A stretch of DNA of 64,000 nucleotides from Jaapia argillacea MUCL 33604 (GCA_000697665.1 KL197763.1:67042-131041); one strand, 5' to 3'. Counted from the stretch's first letter, positions 22,318-33,179 are shown. Notes: generated from the sequence alone by a model not told the origin. Made by a program: numbers and translations.

Positions 22318-24392
22318 TAGCAAGTAGCAAAGGGCGAATCGCCACGGATGGCGCTGAGCTGGCGATCTGCCACAGCTCATGCGGGGTAGCGATTTGCTAC
22401 CTCTTAACGCTCAATGGCCAAAGCTTCAAGCTACGGATAAACTTCGAAGTTCACAAGCTGATACGTAGTGACTACGAAGTCATCAACACGCGTGACCTTT
22501 CACGTATCACTCTTCCTCTCCCCACGACGACGCCCTCCATCGTAAGTTCCTCCTTTCCTCCAACCCATGGCGCTGCCAGGAGCGGAAAGCGACAGCCGTT
22601 GTCGTTTCCGCTCCTCATTCTCTCACCTGCGATCCAGCAGGTTTCTGGATATGACCGCTTTCAGCTGCGACGACCCACCTCCCTCACCCATCGCTCCCTC
22701 GGTCCCTACCTGCGAGAAGAAGAGAGGCGTATGAACCACGGTACCCATCTATCTGCGGGATACGACAGGGATAGCGTTGTGTCACAACTGGTGGAGGTGA
22801 GTCGTCCTCCCCTCGTTTGAATTCTTGGCATCTCCTCCCTTTCCCGTACATTAATCACCTCTCCACTTGGAGTCATGTTGACTACATCTCTCTTCCAGGC
22901 CACCTACCATCCCACCCCCTATCCTGCCTCTTCCCCCCCCTTCTTTACCTCCTCCTTGGGTTCTTCCCATCTGCCTACCCCTCCCCCCATCTCTTTCCAT
23001 CTCTCCCACCTCCTTGCCCCTTCACTCTACCCCCTACCTGTTACTTGTAACACTGTGCAGTATCCACCCCCCACGAATCCTTACATAATGTCATCTTTCA
23101 CTTTTCTATGAATGTACTGTCCCCGAGTAGGCTGAAATTTGATTCAATGTCTCCAAATCCGTAGCATACATTTTATCCATCCATGCTACATAGTGTGGTT
23201 AAATAGCTAACAAAATCCCAATCAAAACTCGTCAATAATAATATAGAACTCAGTGATACTACGGGGGATATAGTCAGAAGGGTGTGTGGAGTGATATACG
23301 GCGTAGCAGCCCATGGTGCGGGAGGATGAAATTCACTGAGCTCGAAGGGCGCGAGCAAGATGTCCGTGGGCTGGGTTCGTTGTGTCCGGGTAGCAAACGA
23401 CTACGACGGGAGACTGGTGGCGAAACTCCATGGGGGAGACAAGCGAGCCACGCAAAGCCCCGGTAGAGGTATGCCATTTGCTATCGCTATGTGGCGATCA
23501 GTCCGTAGCAAGAACCCTAGCGAGTCAGACTTTCTGGGGGAATGAGCGATATCAGCCACTTGAGACGAAGCGGAGAACTAGAGCACCTACCACGTGGTCA
23601 AATCTCACTGGACCCTTCTATCTCGTCAACTATCTCTTTGCTGCCTCCATGATTGTCTGCTTTGCGTGAATACTGTACTTAGGTCTTTGGATCTTTGTGC
23701 GCCAAGCATGGATCTGTCCACCAGGACTGCGATATCGACACTCATATTGCTTTTCTAGTGATCGAGCAGCACTGGGTCCGGGTCCCATCTTCGTAGGGGC
23801 TGGAGAGGTAAGAAAGCACACGGAACGGGTCAAGTAGACGCCCAGGGTAGGAAAGTCGCTAAGCGCTTCAGGACGGCATCGTGTGCCGAAGTAACCTGAT
23901 GAGCTGCCTGCTGTCTGACCTACTTGCTTAGTTCTCCCCTCGGCTCCTTCAAGTACTCTCTGTGAGTCCCCAGTATCCGACGAGGAAATTCGCTAATTAC
24001 ATAGCAGTCTTGCCACCGGCCCGTCTCACTCTTCAAGTTCCATTCGCCTCGTCGACCACTGCCGGAAACTTCGAGGCAAGCATTATCCGAACACGTCGGT
24101 GGACTCCCAACCTGCGACTTTAAGTAGCTGGGTGAGGCAGTCATATCCACCCAGCCACAATTCTGACTCTATATGGTGGATAATTCATTATTGGCGGCCA
24201 GGACTTGGGCGCCACCCAATAGCGTGTAAAGGCATGGTTACCCTCCCATCCTGTTTCCCCCAAGATTAAGTATCCTTCTTGCACAGAAGCTGATCTCTAC
24301 CTATCCTCCACGTCCAAACGATCTCGTGGCAGGGACATTTAAAACCGCTGCAAGCCCACCTGCACGTGGTTCGCGATCCCCTCTCTTATTTA
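22318..24392. other. Gene-poor region with polypyrimidine tract; possible P/S-rich gene
   Basis: Holds a long C/T-rich stretch (about 22880-23045). A possible plus-strand gene reads GYDRFQLRRPTSLTHRSLGP, GYDRDSVVSQLVE, then (intron 22796-22899, GTGAGT...TTCCAG) ATYHPTPYPASSPPFFTSSL to YIMSSFTFL with stop at 23111. Its 5' end cannot be fixed, so it is not called as a gene. From 23112 to 24392 no gene was recognised. Confidence 0.25.
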
Positions 24393-25178
24393 TCATCCTA
24401 TCCTAGGCTTCAACAATCCCATCACAACTTCTCTACCTCCGCCTTCCCAATCGTCCCAACAAAGGGCATATAGAACGCTATCCCTCCCGGGCCTTCCTCT
24501 CAACGTGTCTCCCTCCCTCCCTTTCTTTCCCTCCGCACTCTCGCGCAACGCCCACATCCACCTCATACATCCTTCCAACTTCATCCCCAACCTCTCGGCC
24601 ACCCTCCTCGACCCCACGTTTTCCGGATGCGCTGACCATTGCACGCGTCGTAACCCAAGACCTGGTGGTGAAGCCGATGGGAGATCGAGAAGCCATCGGA
24701 GAAGAAGGCCTGACGCATGTGTTGTCACATGGGTGCGTTGGAATGGAGGGAAGACGACCAATCCTCCTATCTCAGTTGTAAGGTTCTCTGGGGATGTCTT
24801 GAGTAAACCTATCGTCCCGGCCAACGCTCCTTCCTCCCCTTCCACATCTCCTGATTTCGTCTTGTCGATGATGGCAAACAAGATCGAGCCTGTGTCACGT
24901 CTGATGAAACCTTCAATCCATGGCAGTAGCTCATCGAGAGTAGAGAATTGAAAAGGGTAGTAGCGATAGAGCTCTGGATAGCCGGCGGTTCGGGTGAGGT
25001 AAGTTTCGGCGTGGATGCGAGGAATAAAGGGTGTGAGCTTCACGAGAGGTGTTTCGAGTATTGGATGATCGGAAGTCGGTATAGGGAAGACAAAGTTGAT
25101 GTCGTAGGGATCTGGACCATAAGTGAACCCGATGGTCACCTCGGGAGCAGGGCGACTGAAAGAGTTTGTGAAGGACAT
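24393..25178 (-). CDS. GNAT acetyltransferase (RimJ/RimL-like), copy 1
   Basis: Single-exon gene of 261 aa starting MSFTNSFSRPAPEVTIGFTY. That start is chosen because both paralogs start MS[FY][IT]NSY at the same place. Features of the GNAT fold: LVKLTPFIPRIHAETYL, FAIIDKTKSG, ALAGTIGLLKTSPENLTTEI, the acetyl-CoA site region QRTHVTTHASGLLLRWLLDL, and the RimJ-type RRVQWSAHPENVGSRRVAER with LGMKLEGCMRW. Members acetylate protein N-termini or small amines; the substrate cannot be told. The same-strand paralogs lie at 25504 and 29401. Confidence 0.85.
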   Translation of the reverse strand: MSFTNSFSRPAPEVTIGFTYGPDPYDINFVFPIPTSDHPILETPLVKLTPFIPRIHAETYLTRTAGYPELYRYYPFQFSTLDELLPWIEGFIRRDTGSILFAIIDKTKSGDVEGEEGALAGTIGLLKTSPENLTTEIGGLVVFPPFQRTHVTTHASGLLLRWLLDLPSASPPGLGLRRVQWSAHPENVGSRRVAERLGMKLEGCMRWMWALRESAEGKKGREGDTLRGRPGRDSVLYALCWDDWEGGGREVVMGLLKPRIG

Positions 25179-25503
25179 CTCTGTGTGGGCTCCGACGTGA
25201 CTTCTGTACACGAGCCTTTTATCCTGCAGGGTCTTCCGCGAGTGATTTATGAGTTCCAATGCGACATGCAGAGTTCCGTAAATTCCGAGCCTGTAACAAT
25301 CATGGCGAAAGAAATAAAATGACTCGACCTTGACTTGACTCAAACTTGACGCAAACTCGACGGAGAGGAGGACACGTGTGCAGTGGAACGGCCGAGACCC
25401 ACACCCACAACCATTCGTCTTGGCACCCTCTGCTAACGCAACGCCGAACGTATTCTCAAACGGAGTGATGGAACAAAACTCTTGTTTTCGAATAAGCGTT
25501 CAA
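25179..25503. other. Intergenic between GNAT copies 1 and 2
   Basis: 325 bp, presumably the promoter of copy 1 and the 3' end of copy 2. Nothing specific recognised. Confidence 0.3.
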
Positions 25504-26286
25504 CTAGCCAGTTCTGTTTAGTAATTCCATCACAAGTTCCCTACTTCCATTCTCCCAATCATCCCAACAAACCGCATACATCACATTATCCCTCCCCTCC
25601 CTCTTCTCCAACGGATCCCCTCTCCTAACCTTCTTTCCCTCTCTCACCATCTCCCCATCCTCATTCTCCTGAAATACGAAAGTCCACCTCATGCGCCCTT
25701 CAAAATTCATCCCAAGTTTCTCAGCCAATCTCCTCGAACCAACATTATCAGGATGAGCAGTCCATTGTACACGTCGAAATCCCAAACCGGGTGGGGAAGC
25801 TGATGGGAGATCGAGGACCCATCGGAGGAGGAGGGCTGAAGCTTGCGTTGTCACGTGTGTACGACGAAAGGCGGGGAAAGTCACGACGGGTCCGATTTCG
25901 GTGGTGAGATTCTCAGAAGATGTCTTGATGAGCCCAGTCGTCCCTGCAAACGCGCCTTCCTCCCCCTCCACATCCGACGGTTTAGTCTTGTCGACGATAG
26001 CGAATACAATCATGCCTGGATCACGTCTTATGAAGGATTCTACCCGGGGGAGGAATTCATCAAGTGTCGAGTGCTGCAAAGCGAAATGACGGAAGAGGTC
26101 GGGGTTTGTGGAGGTTTGGGTGAGATAACGTTGGGCGTGGACGCGAGGGATGAATGGGGTTAGTTTGACCAGGGCAGTTTCGAGGACGGGTGGTAGTGGG
26201 TAAAGGAAGTTAACGTCATATGGGTCCGCACCATACGTCGGTTCAATAACTTCGAGGGTTGGTTTATAGGAATTGATGAAAGACAT
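25504..26286 (-). CDS. GNAT acetyltransferase (RimJ/RimL-like), copy 2
   Basis: 260 aa, single exon, starts MSFINSYKPTLEVIEPTYGA. Shares with copy 1 the blocks ALVKLTPFIPRVHAQRYLTQ, GAFAGTTGLIKTSSENLTTE, RRTHVTTQASALLLRWVLDL and RRVQWTAHPDNVGSRRLAEK. The C-terminal half has an extra acidic/basic insert (ENEDGEMVREGKKVRRG). An in-frame upstream ATG at 26391 exists, but the sequence before MSFINSY is not conserved. Intact; substrate unknown. Confidence 0.85.
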   Translation of the reverse strand: MSFINSYKPTLEVIEPTYGADPYDVNFLYPLPPVLETALVKLTPFIPRVHAQRYLTQTSTNPDLFRHFALQHSTLDEFLPRVESFIRRDPGMIVFAIVDKTKPSDVEGEEGAFAGTTGLIKTSSENLTTEIGPVVTFPAFRRTHVTTQASALLLRWVLDLPSASPPGLGFRRVQWTAHPDNVGSRRLAEKLGMNFEGRMRWTFVFQENEDGEMVREGKKVRRGDPLEKREGRDNVMYAVCWDDWENGSRELVMELLNRTG

Positions 26287-26537
26287 GGCACAGGAATGGT
26301 CTGTCCGAGGAGGATTTAGGTTCCACTGCGTCAACTCAGTGAGGGCAGCGAATTCCGAGTCATATGCGAGTGAGTCACGATGAAGAATCACTGCTCGTAA
26401 CCGGAAGGCGTCAGTTAGGTAAGGGGAATTGCATCACTACAACAGCAGATCAACATGTCAGGCGAGCCAATGCATGGAAAGGACACTGGAGATTCGAACG
26501 TAGTACAAACATCGATAACGACCTCTCAACACCTCTC

Positions 26538-27368
26538 CTACTCAGGCCTTTCCTTACCAAGAGATTGCTGCGTCATGCTCAAATCTCTCAATCGACCGGT
26601 CCCAAGATCATACAACCATCCGTGCACATGGAACCTTGGTAGGTTTTTATCCTGGAACGTCACAGTATTGACGATTTTCTCCACTTGAGCTCCGATGTTC
26701 GCCCTGATGAGTGGGTTAATATCTTGCGGGTCGGCACTGGGCGGCAGCGATAAAGCGATCTCGACGATAGGTCGAATCCATTTGCTGACTGGATCGTCAG
26801 CCGGGGGAGCACCGGCTTGAGCAGCTTTATGGGCAGCTCTTACACCTCCACATTCGGTGTGACCGACGACAATCACTGATGGTAATTTGTCAGCGAAGGT
26901 CGACCTTCAACTTCAAAAAACAGTCGAGCTCTCACCATGTGAAACATGTAGGCTCCCCACTGCAAATGTCAGGATGGACTCTGAGTTCAGATCACCAAAC
27001 TGGCTGATTGATTGAAGAACGAAGGAGAGTGGGGTCAACCTCTTAGTCGACCTTCAGATGATCATTATGAAACACACTTTGCGATGTTGCGATGGACGAA
27101 GATTCGCCCCGGCTGGCTCTCTGTAATGACGGATTCAGGCACTCTCGAATCAGCGCAACCGATCCACAGAACCTGATCAGTGGAGTTCAAAGACGGGCGA
27201 TAAGTTAATGTTGAGCGATCATCTATAATTTCAGACTTGACTTACCCCGGGACGTTGGGGGCCCTTAGCTGACGTAGGAAAGAAATTGGGATCGGCGTTT
27301 TCGACTCCCGTCGCCCATTTTTCGTTGTCAGCGAGCAAGGCGTTGAGGACAGGAAATTCTGAGGCCAT
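26538..27368 (-). CDS. Beta-carbonic anhydrase
   Basis: Interconverts CO2 and bicarbonate, supplying bicarbonate for carboxylations and CO2 sensing. Exon 1 starts [20 protein letters not shown] and [15 protein letters not shown]. Then [20 protein letters not shown] supplies the zinc Cys and the Asp-Arg dyad. [32 protein letters not shown] and [20 protein letters not shown] supply the zinc His and second Cys. The C-terminus runs through [19 protein letters not shown] to stop at 26538. Four or so introns. A GTAAGG just before the stop could be an alternative last donor. All zinc ligands are present. It sits between GNAT copies 2 and 3 without obvious functional link. Confidence 0.9.
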
Positions 27369-27414
27369 GGATGCTGTAGATGTGGTGTCGAAGGAGTAAT
27401 GCACGACGTTGTGC

Positions 27415-27421
27415 TTTTATA
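27415..27421 (-). promoter_or_regulatory. TATA box of the carbonic anhydrase gene
   Basis: Minus-strand TATAAAA lies about 47 bp upstream of the ATG at 27368, a good core promoter position. Confidence 0.45.
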
Positions 27422-27423
27422 CG

Positions 27424-28125
27424 TTAATCCATTGAAAATTGCATCAGCGAGCAGGAAATAGAAGGAAAGCGATGATTAGGGGAAATGAACACGCGCCCAT
27501 GCATCGAGAGTTTGTCACCGTTGTCGAGCCGACTAGAAATCACTGACTCTATTGGAACCCTGAGCGCATGTGCGTCCCTCCACGATGCCCCAGCCTCGCT
27601 CCGCACTCTTCGCTCGGAGTCCAAACGAGCTTAAGATATGAAACCTTACCCAAGCGATCTTGAGCGAATCATCAGTAATCTGAGGTCGGGAAAAAAGCGG
27701 TTTGGAAGACATGATTGCTCCATCTACGATCGGATGGGATTCGATGCATAGACGTCGAAAATGAGGGAGTATCGTGTTGGCTACGGATAGAAAATAGGAG
27801 ATCGAGCGTTCGGGGGCATATCGACCTCACTAGTCGAAGTGGAGATCATGTATTGCATGCTCGTGCTCGAGGCGACATCGTGGAGTGGTGGAGGTGAGGA
27901 GGGTCCAGAGTAATTTGACCATAGACAGTAAGACGGAGGAAGAGGAGATTGAAGGGAAACTCACTTTAGAACCTCAACTGCTATGCGTGAACCCAATCCT
28001 ACATCTCACCCACCTTGCCCGCGACGAAGATCGTTGCTTCTCAAGGAAGGGTGGTTGAGATAAGCTTGAAATGAAAGGAAATAGAAGACTGAAAAGAGGC
28101 TCAGGGGTGGATACCTGTCGGCGCC
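27424..28125 (-). repeat. Duplicated gene relic, unit A
   Basis: Degenerate copy of unit B (28126-29330). Shared stretches include GGAACCCTGAGCGCATGTGC (A) against the same with one change (B), and a region around 27905-27965 (AATTTGACCATAGAC, GGAGGAAGAGGAGA) matching 29092-29150. On the minus strand both units encode AHALRVPI followed by ISS. In unit A the frame equivalent to FVPGKMDEMEDWVHAWRFRF is interrupted by stops, so it looks dead. Confidence 0.55.
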
Positions 28126-29330
28126 AACTGGAAATCAATGGCTGTATTGGAACCCTGAGTGCATGTGCCTCTCCACACGATTCCCCCAGCCTCAACCCCT
28201 TAACATCCCTTCGGCACTCGCCGAAATTTACTCTCGTCCGCACTCTTCAATACTCAGGAAGACAGCGAGTCGATCTATGAAACCTTCTATGGGATCATCA
28301 AGTGGTCTGAGGATCAGAAAAGAGAGACAAACTGACGGGTTAGAAGACGATGGTCCGCTCCTTTGCGATTGAACGTCATCGTACCGTTCCTTTCCTGAGT
28401 TCCAGAAGAAGAAAACGTGTAGCGTCTAAAGGGCCCACACACACCGTGGAACATTCAAACGAACATCACAAGGGTACCGGGTGGGGTGGGACTGGATCCA
28501 TAAACAAGGGTTCACCATATTGGCTCGCCTAGAAAACGGAGATCAAGCACCTGAGGGATTTACGCAGCTTTCAAACCATTCTGATAACGCGAGCCATGCG
28601 AATCGGGATCATCGAGTTCGAGGTGGATCGACTAGCGGTGGGGTGGTGACAAGGTCCAAAGTTATCTGACCCACAAACGGTAAGCTGAAGAAGGAAGGCG
28701 AGATGATAACAGTCAACCACTCACCCAAACACAAGGGCGTTGCACAATCCCAACCGTCGTGTCCTCCGTCTTAGAGGTCAAATATCCACGCTGAAGGTCA
28801 ACGGGTCGGAGGTAGATACGAAAGTAACGCCAGTGATAACTGCGCGTGTGTGTACGCGTCTCATCCCGTCTGGCTTACTTGTGACCCATCGAAGTCTACC
28901 AGCGATTGTAGGCCACCCTCCAAATCCATCAAAGTTGGATCTATGGCTACGACCAACTGCGGATCGATTATGAATTGAGGTTCACCATCCGAGAACAGGA
29001 GAGCGAGAGCTTGAAGTAGTTGAGGAGCATTTTGGCTCGTTCCACTCGTTAAAGGGTTGGTTCCTAGTTGAAGGTGACAAGGCTCTAGAGTAATTTGACT
29101 ATGGACGGTAAGGCGGAGGAAGAGGAGATCAGAGGGCAACTCACTTTATCCCACCAAACCTGAACCGCCATGCATGAACCCAGTCCTCCATCTCATCCAT
29201 CTTGCCTGGGACGAAGATCGTCGTTTCCCAAGGAAGGATGATTGAGAGGATGATTAAGAGACACTTTGAATGAAAACGAGCGGACAAGAGGCTCAGCGGT
29301 GGTTATGGTACGATCTTGAACGGTGGCAGA
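28126..29330 (-). pseudogene. Duplicated unrecognised gene, unit B (best preserved)
   Basis: Minus-strand frame ILPWETTIFVPGKMDEMEDW, VHAWRFRFGGI, then a 47-bp intron (29098-29144), then QITLEPCHLQLGTNPLTSGT, LLQALALLFSDGEPQFIIDP, VVAIDPTLMDLEGGLQSLVD, FDGSQ with a following GTAAGC. Codon use and frame length look protein-coding. Beyond 28861 the frame is not clear, and the part near 28140-28240 (AHALRVPIQPLISSW) lies in another frame. No family recognised. It may be a fading gene or a real gene whose exons I could not all place. Confidence 0.4.
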
Positions 29331-29400
29331 CTCGCGCTACTCCGACATCGTCTCCGATATTTTAACGAAATTGCAACATATCTTGTTGACGAATCGAGTA

Positions 29401-30159
29401 TCAATTCGGTATCAACATCCCTCTCACCACCTCCCTCACCCCACCCTCCCAATCATCCCAACAGATCGCATACAAAACATTATCCCTCCCAGGCCTCACT
29501 TCCGCCGGATCACCCTCCCTCGACTTCTTCCCCTCCTCCGCACCTATAGGCAACGCAAAAGTCCACCTCGAAAGCCCCTCCAGCTTCATCCCCAACCTCT
29601 CCGCCGCCCTTCTCGAAGCCAGATTCCCAGGATGCGTAGACCACTGCACCCTTCTCAATCCAAGCCCGGGCGGTGAATCCGAAGGGAGGTCGAGAGCCCA
29701 TCGTAAGAGGAGAGAGGTAGCTTGTGATGTGATGTGTGTACGTTGGAAAGGAGGGAAGATGATCAGAGTTGCGATTTCTGTCGTTAGATGTTCGGCGGAG
29801 GTTTTGAAGAGACCGATCGTCCCCGCTAACGCTCCTTCCTCTCCCTCCCTCGTCTTATCAATGATAGCAAACATGATGTTGCCTTTATCCCTCCTGATGA
29901 ACCCTTCGACCCACGGTAAGAACTCGTCAAGTGTAAATTGCTGATATGGGTAATATCGATAGATTTCGGGGTATTTGGTTATCTGAGAGAGGTAGGGTTC
30001 TGCGTGTATGCGCGGAATGAACGGAGTGAGTTTGATGAGGGAGTTTTCGAATAGGGTGTGAGGGAGAGGGAAAACAAAGTTGATGTCGTAGGGATCTAGT
30101 CCATAGGTCGGTGGGATAGCTAGGTCTCTGGTGGGGGTATACGAGTTGGTATAAGACAT
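29401..30159 (-). CDS. GNAT acetyltransferase (RimJ/RimL-like), copy 3
   Basis: 252 aa, single exon, starts MSYTNSYTPTRDLAIPPTYG. Conserved blocks: DPYDINFVFPLPHTLFENSL, IKLTPFIPRIHAEPYLSQIT, ALAGTIGLFKTSAEHLTTEI, QRTHITSQATSLLLRWALDL, RRVQWSTHPGNLASRRAAER, LGMKLEGLSRWTFAL, and C-terminal VLYAICWDDWEGGVREVVRG. Closest to copy 1. Separated from copies 1 and 2 by the carbonic anhydrase gene and the duplicated relic. Intact. Confidence 0.85.
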   Translation of the reverse strand: MSYTNSYTPTRDLAIPPTYGLDPYDINFVFPLPHTLFENSLIKLTPFIPRIHAEPYLSQITKYPEIYRYYPYQQFTLDEFLPWVEGFIRRDKGNIMFAIIDKTREGEEGALAGTIGLFKTSAEHLTTEIATLIIFPPFQRTHITSQATSLLLRWALDLPSDSPPGLGLRRVQWSTHPGNLASRRAAERLGMKLEGLSRWTFALPIGAEEGKKSREGDPAEVRPGRDNVLYAICWDDWEGGVREVVRGMLIPN

Positions 30160-31332
30160 TATGTGACGCCTTCAAAGGACTGCGAATACGGTGCCAGCAC
30201 TGTCGAAGAGGTAAGACCAACTGGTCTGTGAGATGAATCAGGAAAGTTTGACGAACTTTTGTGGCTATTGTTAGCTGTGAGGTGGGAATCTCACCACGCA
30301 CATATCGAACGGTCAAACAGCTGCTAAATGAGTTGCCATCGATGATCATGGAAACAAGCAAACGCAGACTCGATGCAAACGCAAACCTGTGGATTACTGG
30401 ACAATGGAATACTGATGGCGTGGGGTCGCAATGTTGGGAAACACAAGGTCCTCGAGTTGGTCTCCAGGAGACTACCGCAGGTCCGCGGACGTCTCCAGTA
30501 CCCGAGCCCACCCCCCTCGCGACCCCAGGGACGATCCACACATAAGCTTACCGCAGTCTTTTCGCAAGTCATTCTGTTAGTCGACGGGGCCTGACGAGGC
30601 GGAGGTCATGAATATACACATCAAAACTATTCCTGTCATATCGTCATTCGTTTCTTCTTCGTGGCCAACCCTACCTCGAAGCCGGTCACGTTCCCAAGAG
30701 TGCCCGCCGGCCGTACAACACGCACATACGCGTTTCTGCGGTTGAGCCGTATCGTGGATAGGTCTCGGATTCCTCGTCGAATCGATTGCACGAACCTTCG
30801 AGGTTGTACGTCTCCTACCAATGGGGTGTGGCTCAAAGGGCCCCTGACCCCTCTGTTCCACAAGCAAAACAACTGGTGAAGCGTAACGCACACCAACCAC
30901 GAAGCGTTATCGTCGATCATTTCACAGCTCAGGCGGATGTTAATCTGACGAAGTCCTCCCATGCTCATGAGGTGTGGATACGACATGTCCTGGCGCCTAT
31001 CGATGCCACACCTGTTGTGATAGTCCTGCAGAGAGAAAAATCCGGGTATTACGAATGATCTTCTATGTCTGATGGACAGAACCCGCAAGTCGAGGACGCG
31101 CTGCAAACCTGAGTTGAAGTACCGGACAGACGCCTGTGCACATATGCGACTGGATTTACTCAGGCTGGCACCCAATCGACAGCATTAACAACTGGAACGG
31201 GACCGTTCATCTTTTGAGGTAAGCTCTTCGTCTGCCACTCGACAGCACAATGTCACTTACCTATTATATCTCGTCCACCAGTTTCGAAACCCTCCTCACA
31301 CAACTCGACGACATCTCCTCGTATATCCTCAA
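30160..31332. other. Intergenic, upstream of IRG-like gene 1
   Basis: 1.17 kb. A 180-codon minus frame at 30636-31175 (MGASLSKSSRICAQASVRYF...) has no domain, homolog in the window or splice context, and is left uncalled. A short plus frame from ATG 31250 (MSLTYYISSTSFETLLTQLD) overlaps the start of the GTPase gene in another frame and could be an overlapping uORF. Confidence 0.3.
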
Positions 31333-32571
31333 ATGGGCGGCGTCGTCAGTTCTATCGTTCGCCAGCTCAGAGGCTCGGATATCGTTCCGAACCAAACAAT
31401 TCAAAAGCTTGAGGAATCTGCTTCACAAGTCAGAAAGAAGACGCAGGAAGTACCGGAAAATATGGAATTGGTCGAGGGACATAGGGTGGAGGCGGAAGAC
31501 CCAATGAGGAATGCCCAGAAGATGGTAGACGAAGCGACGAGACGTTATGACGAGGCGGAGCGGAAGTTGAATGAAGCTAGGCAGTTTGTAGAAGAGGCTC
31601 TACGGCGAATTGAAGAAGACAGGAGGAAGGCCGACGATGACAAGAGGGAGCTACAGGAGGCGAAAGATGAGGCTGAGAGACAGGCGGAGGTCGCGAACAT
31701 TGCTCATCAGGAGGCGTTGGAGAACCTCCATGTGCAGATCGCCAGAGCAGATGAAGTCGAGACCAAGTGGATGCGAGGTGATCGACCAGTTGTATGGCCC
31801 CCATTGGAGGAAATCGAGGACGCCAAGATGCGATTTGGTTATACCGAAGGGAAATTCCACTTTGCGATTGCTGGCGTTGCTGGTAGTGGAAAATCCTCCT
31901 TGATCAATGCCTTTCATGGCTTGACCAACAAGGACTCTGGGACTGCGAACACAGGAGTGGTCGAAACCACCTCACACGTCACAGGGTATCCCGATCCTAA
32001 TCCCAAGAATCCATTCATCTGGTACGATATACCCGGTGCAGGTACTTTGGATATCCCCGATTGGCAATACTTCGTCGCGCAAGGCCTCTTCGTCTTCGAT
32101 TGTATCATCGTCCTAATCGACAACCGTTTCTTCGCTACGGATATCGCTATACTCGAGAACTGCAAACGGTTCAATATCCCTTCGTATATCGTTCGATCCA
32201 AAGCCAATCAGCATATATCCAATATCATGGAGGATATGGGTTATGATTTCGAGATGGATGACGGGACGCAACGAGCTGAGATGTTCCCAGTGGCGCGGGC
32301 AAGGTTCATCGCTGAAACTCGGGAGAGCGTAAAGGCCAACTTGGAGAAAGCTGGGCTCCCTCCAAAGAGAGTTTATATCATATCGAAGGACGCGATGGTG
32401 AAGATTATACAGGGGAGAGGGGCCGCGGTTATGGATGAGGTACAGCTTGTTGAGGATATCTTGGAGGAGTCGGCACAGAGACGGCTGAAACCAAAATGTC
32501 GTGACTGGACGGGGACGAACTACCTATCCACTCCGACCATCAGTCAGTTCGGGAACTTGGAATTTTATTAA
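31333..32571 (+). CDS. IRG-like (interferon-inducible-type) dynamin-related GTPase, copy 1
   Basis: 412 aa in one exon, from ATG 31333. N-terminus MGGVVSSIVRQL fits the N-myristoylation consensus (Gly2, Ser6). Residues about 55-145 are a charged heptad-rich coiled coil (AQKMVDEATRRYDEAERKLN...). GTPase domain: FAIAGVAGSGKSSLINAFHG (P-loop GVAGSGKS, 181-188), TGVVETT (207-213, switch I), IWYDIPGAGTLDIPDW (DIPG, 232-235), LFVFDCIIVLIDNRFFATDI. At the G4 position it has RSKAN (288-292), where IRGs usually have TKxD. The IRG/IIGP family resemblance rests on the spacing of TGVV-x-TT and the D-[IL]-PG-x-G block. Animal IRGs act on vacuole and organelle membranes in cell-autonomous immunity. The fungal role is unknown. 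A helical C-terminal region follows, shorter than in mouse IRGs. Confidence 0.8.
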   Translation: MGGVVSSIVRQLRGSDIVPNQTIQKLEESASQVRKKTQEVPENMELVEGHRVEAEDPMRNAQKMVDEATRRYDEAERKLNEARQFVEEALRRIEEDRRKADDDKRELQEAKDEAERQAEVANIAHQEALENLHVQIARADEVETKWMRGDRPVVWPPLEEIEDAKMRFGYTEGKFHFAIAGVAGSGKSSLINAFHGLTNKDSGTANTGVVETTSHVTGYPDPNPKNPFIWYDIPGAGTLDIPDWQYFVAQGLFVFDCIIVLIDNRFFATDIAILENCKRFNIPSYIVRSKANQHISNIMEDMGYDFEMDDGTQRAEMFPVARARFIAETRESVKANLEKAGLPPKRVYIISKDAMVKIIQGRGAAVMDEVQLVEDILEESAQRRLKPKCRDWTGTNYLSTPTISQFGNLEFY

Positions 32572-33179
32572 TCCGTACATACCATTGTGGTCGAGGCTGC
32601 TATGATCTTTTCCCATAACCATAATGTAACTGACTTTTGCGTCTGAGTGAACTTGAGTTTTCGACTATGCGAGCGTGAAGAAGAAATTAGACGTGTATAC
32701 GAGAGCAATCGGCTTGGCGATGACATCGACCTACCCTCCAACCGGTCACCCTACACAGCCGGGCGACGGTAATCCTCTGCCCAGCGCAAGTGTCGTGTCA
32801 TCAGCTCGACGCCAGTATCGATGACCCTTCCCTGAAGACGGGAGTTATATCCAAATATCCGCCTTCGTTTACAACGCTAACGACGACCGTTCGCCGATTA
32901 CCAATCATTGCCCTAGAAGATGTTAGAAACGTGACGAGTGTTGAACTGAAAAGAAATTCTCACCTTCGAGACTACCGAACTTCCAACCAAACCATCCCTC
33001 AAAGCTCTGGGACCGAGGCCATCACATTCTCAATCCTCCATGGCGAAGCGAGTCCCGAGTAAGGGGAGCAATGCAATATTGGCGTGACGACGCCAGGTTT
33101 GACGGAGCTGCGTCGAATTTGGACACGAGATAGGTAGGACACGAAGCGAACTTGGTGATGGAGGCAGAGGTAAAGGCGT
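32572..33179. other. Intergenic
   Basis: 600 bp downstream of IRG-like gene 1. No gene recognised. Confidence 0.3.

Noticed and set aside
22118-22345. Minus-strand frame ending FLFIFLAEAIQEA as a membrane protein
   Set aside because: The real ATG is internal, the frame is short and neighbouring splice options give different endings.
22875-23111. Pro/Ser-rich frame as a firm gene
   Set aside because: It may be a last exon but no start or complete upstream exons could be placed; the tract is simple pyrimidine-rich DNA.
30636-31175. 179-codon minus-strand frame as a gene
   Set aside because: No domain, no splice context and no paralog; composition looks like a chance frame.
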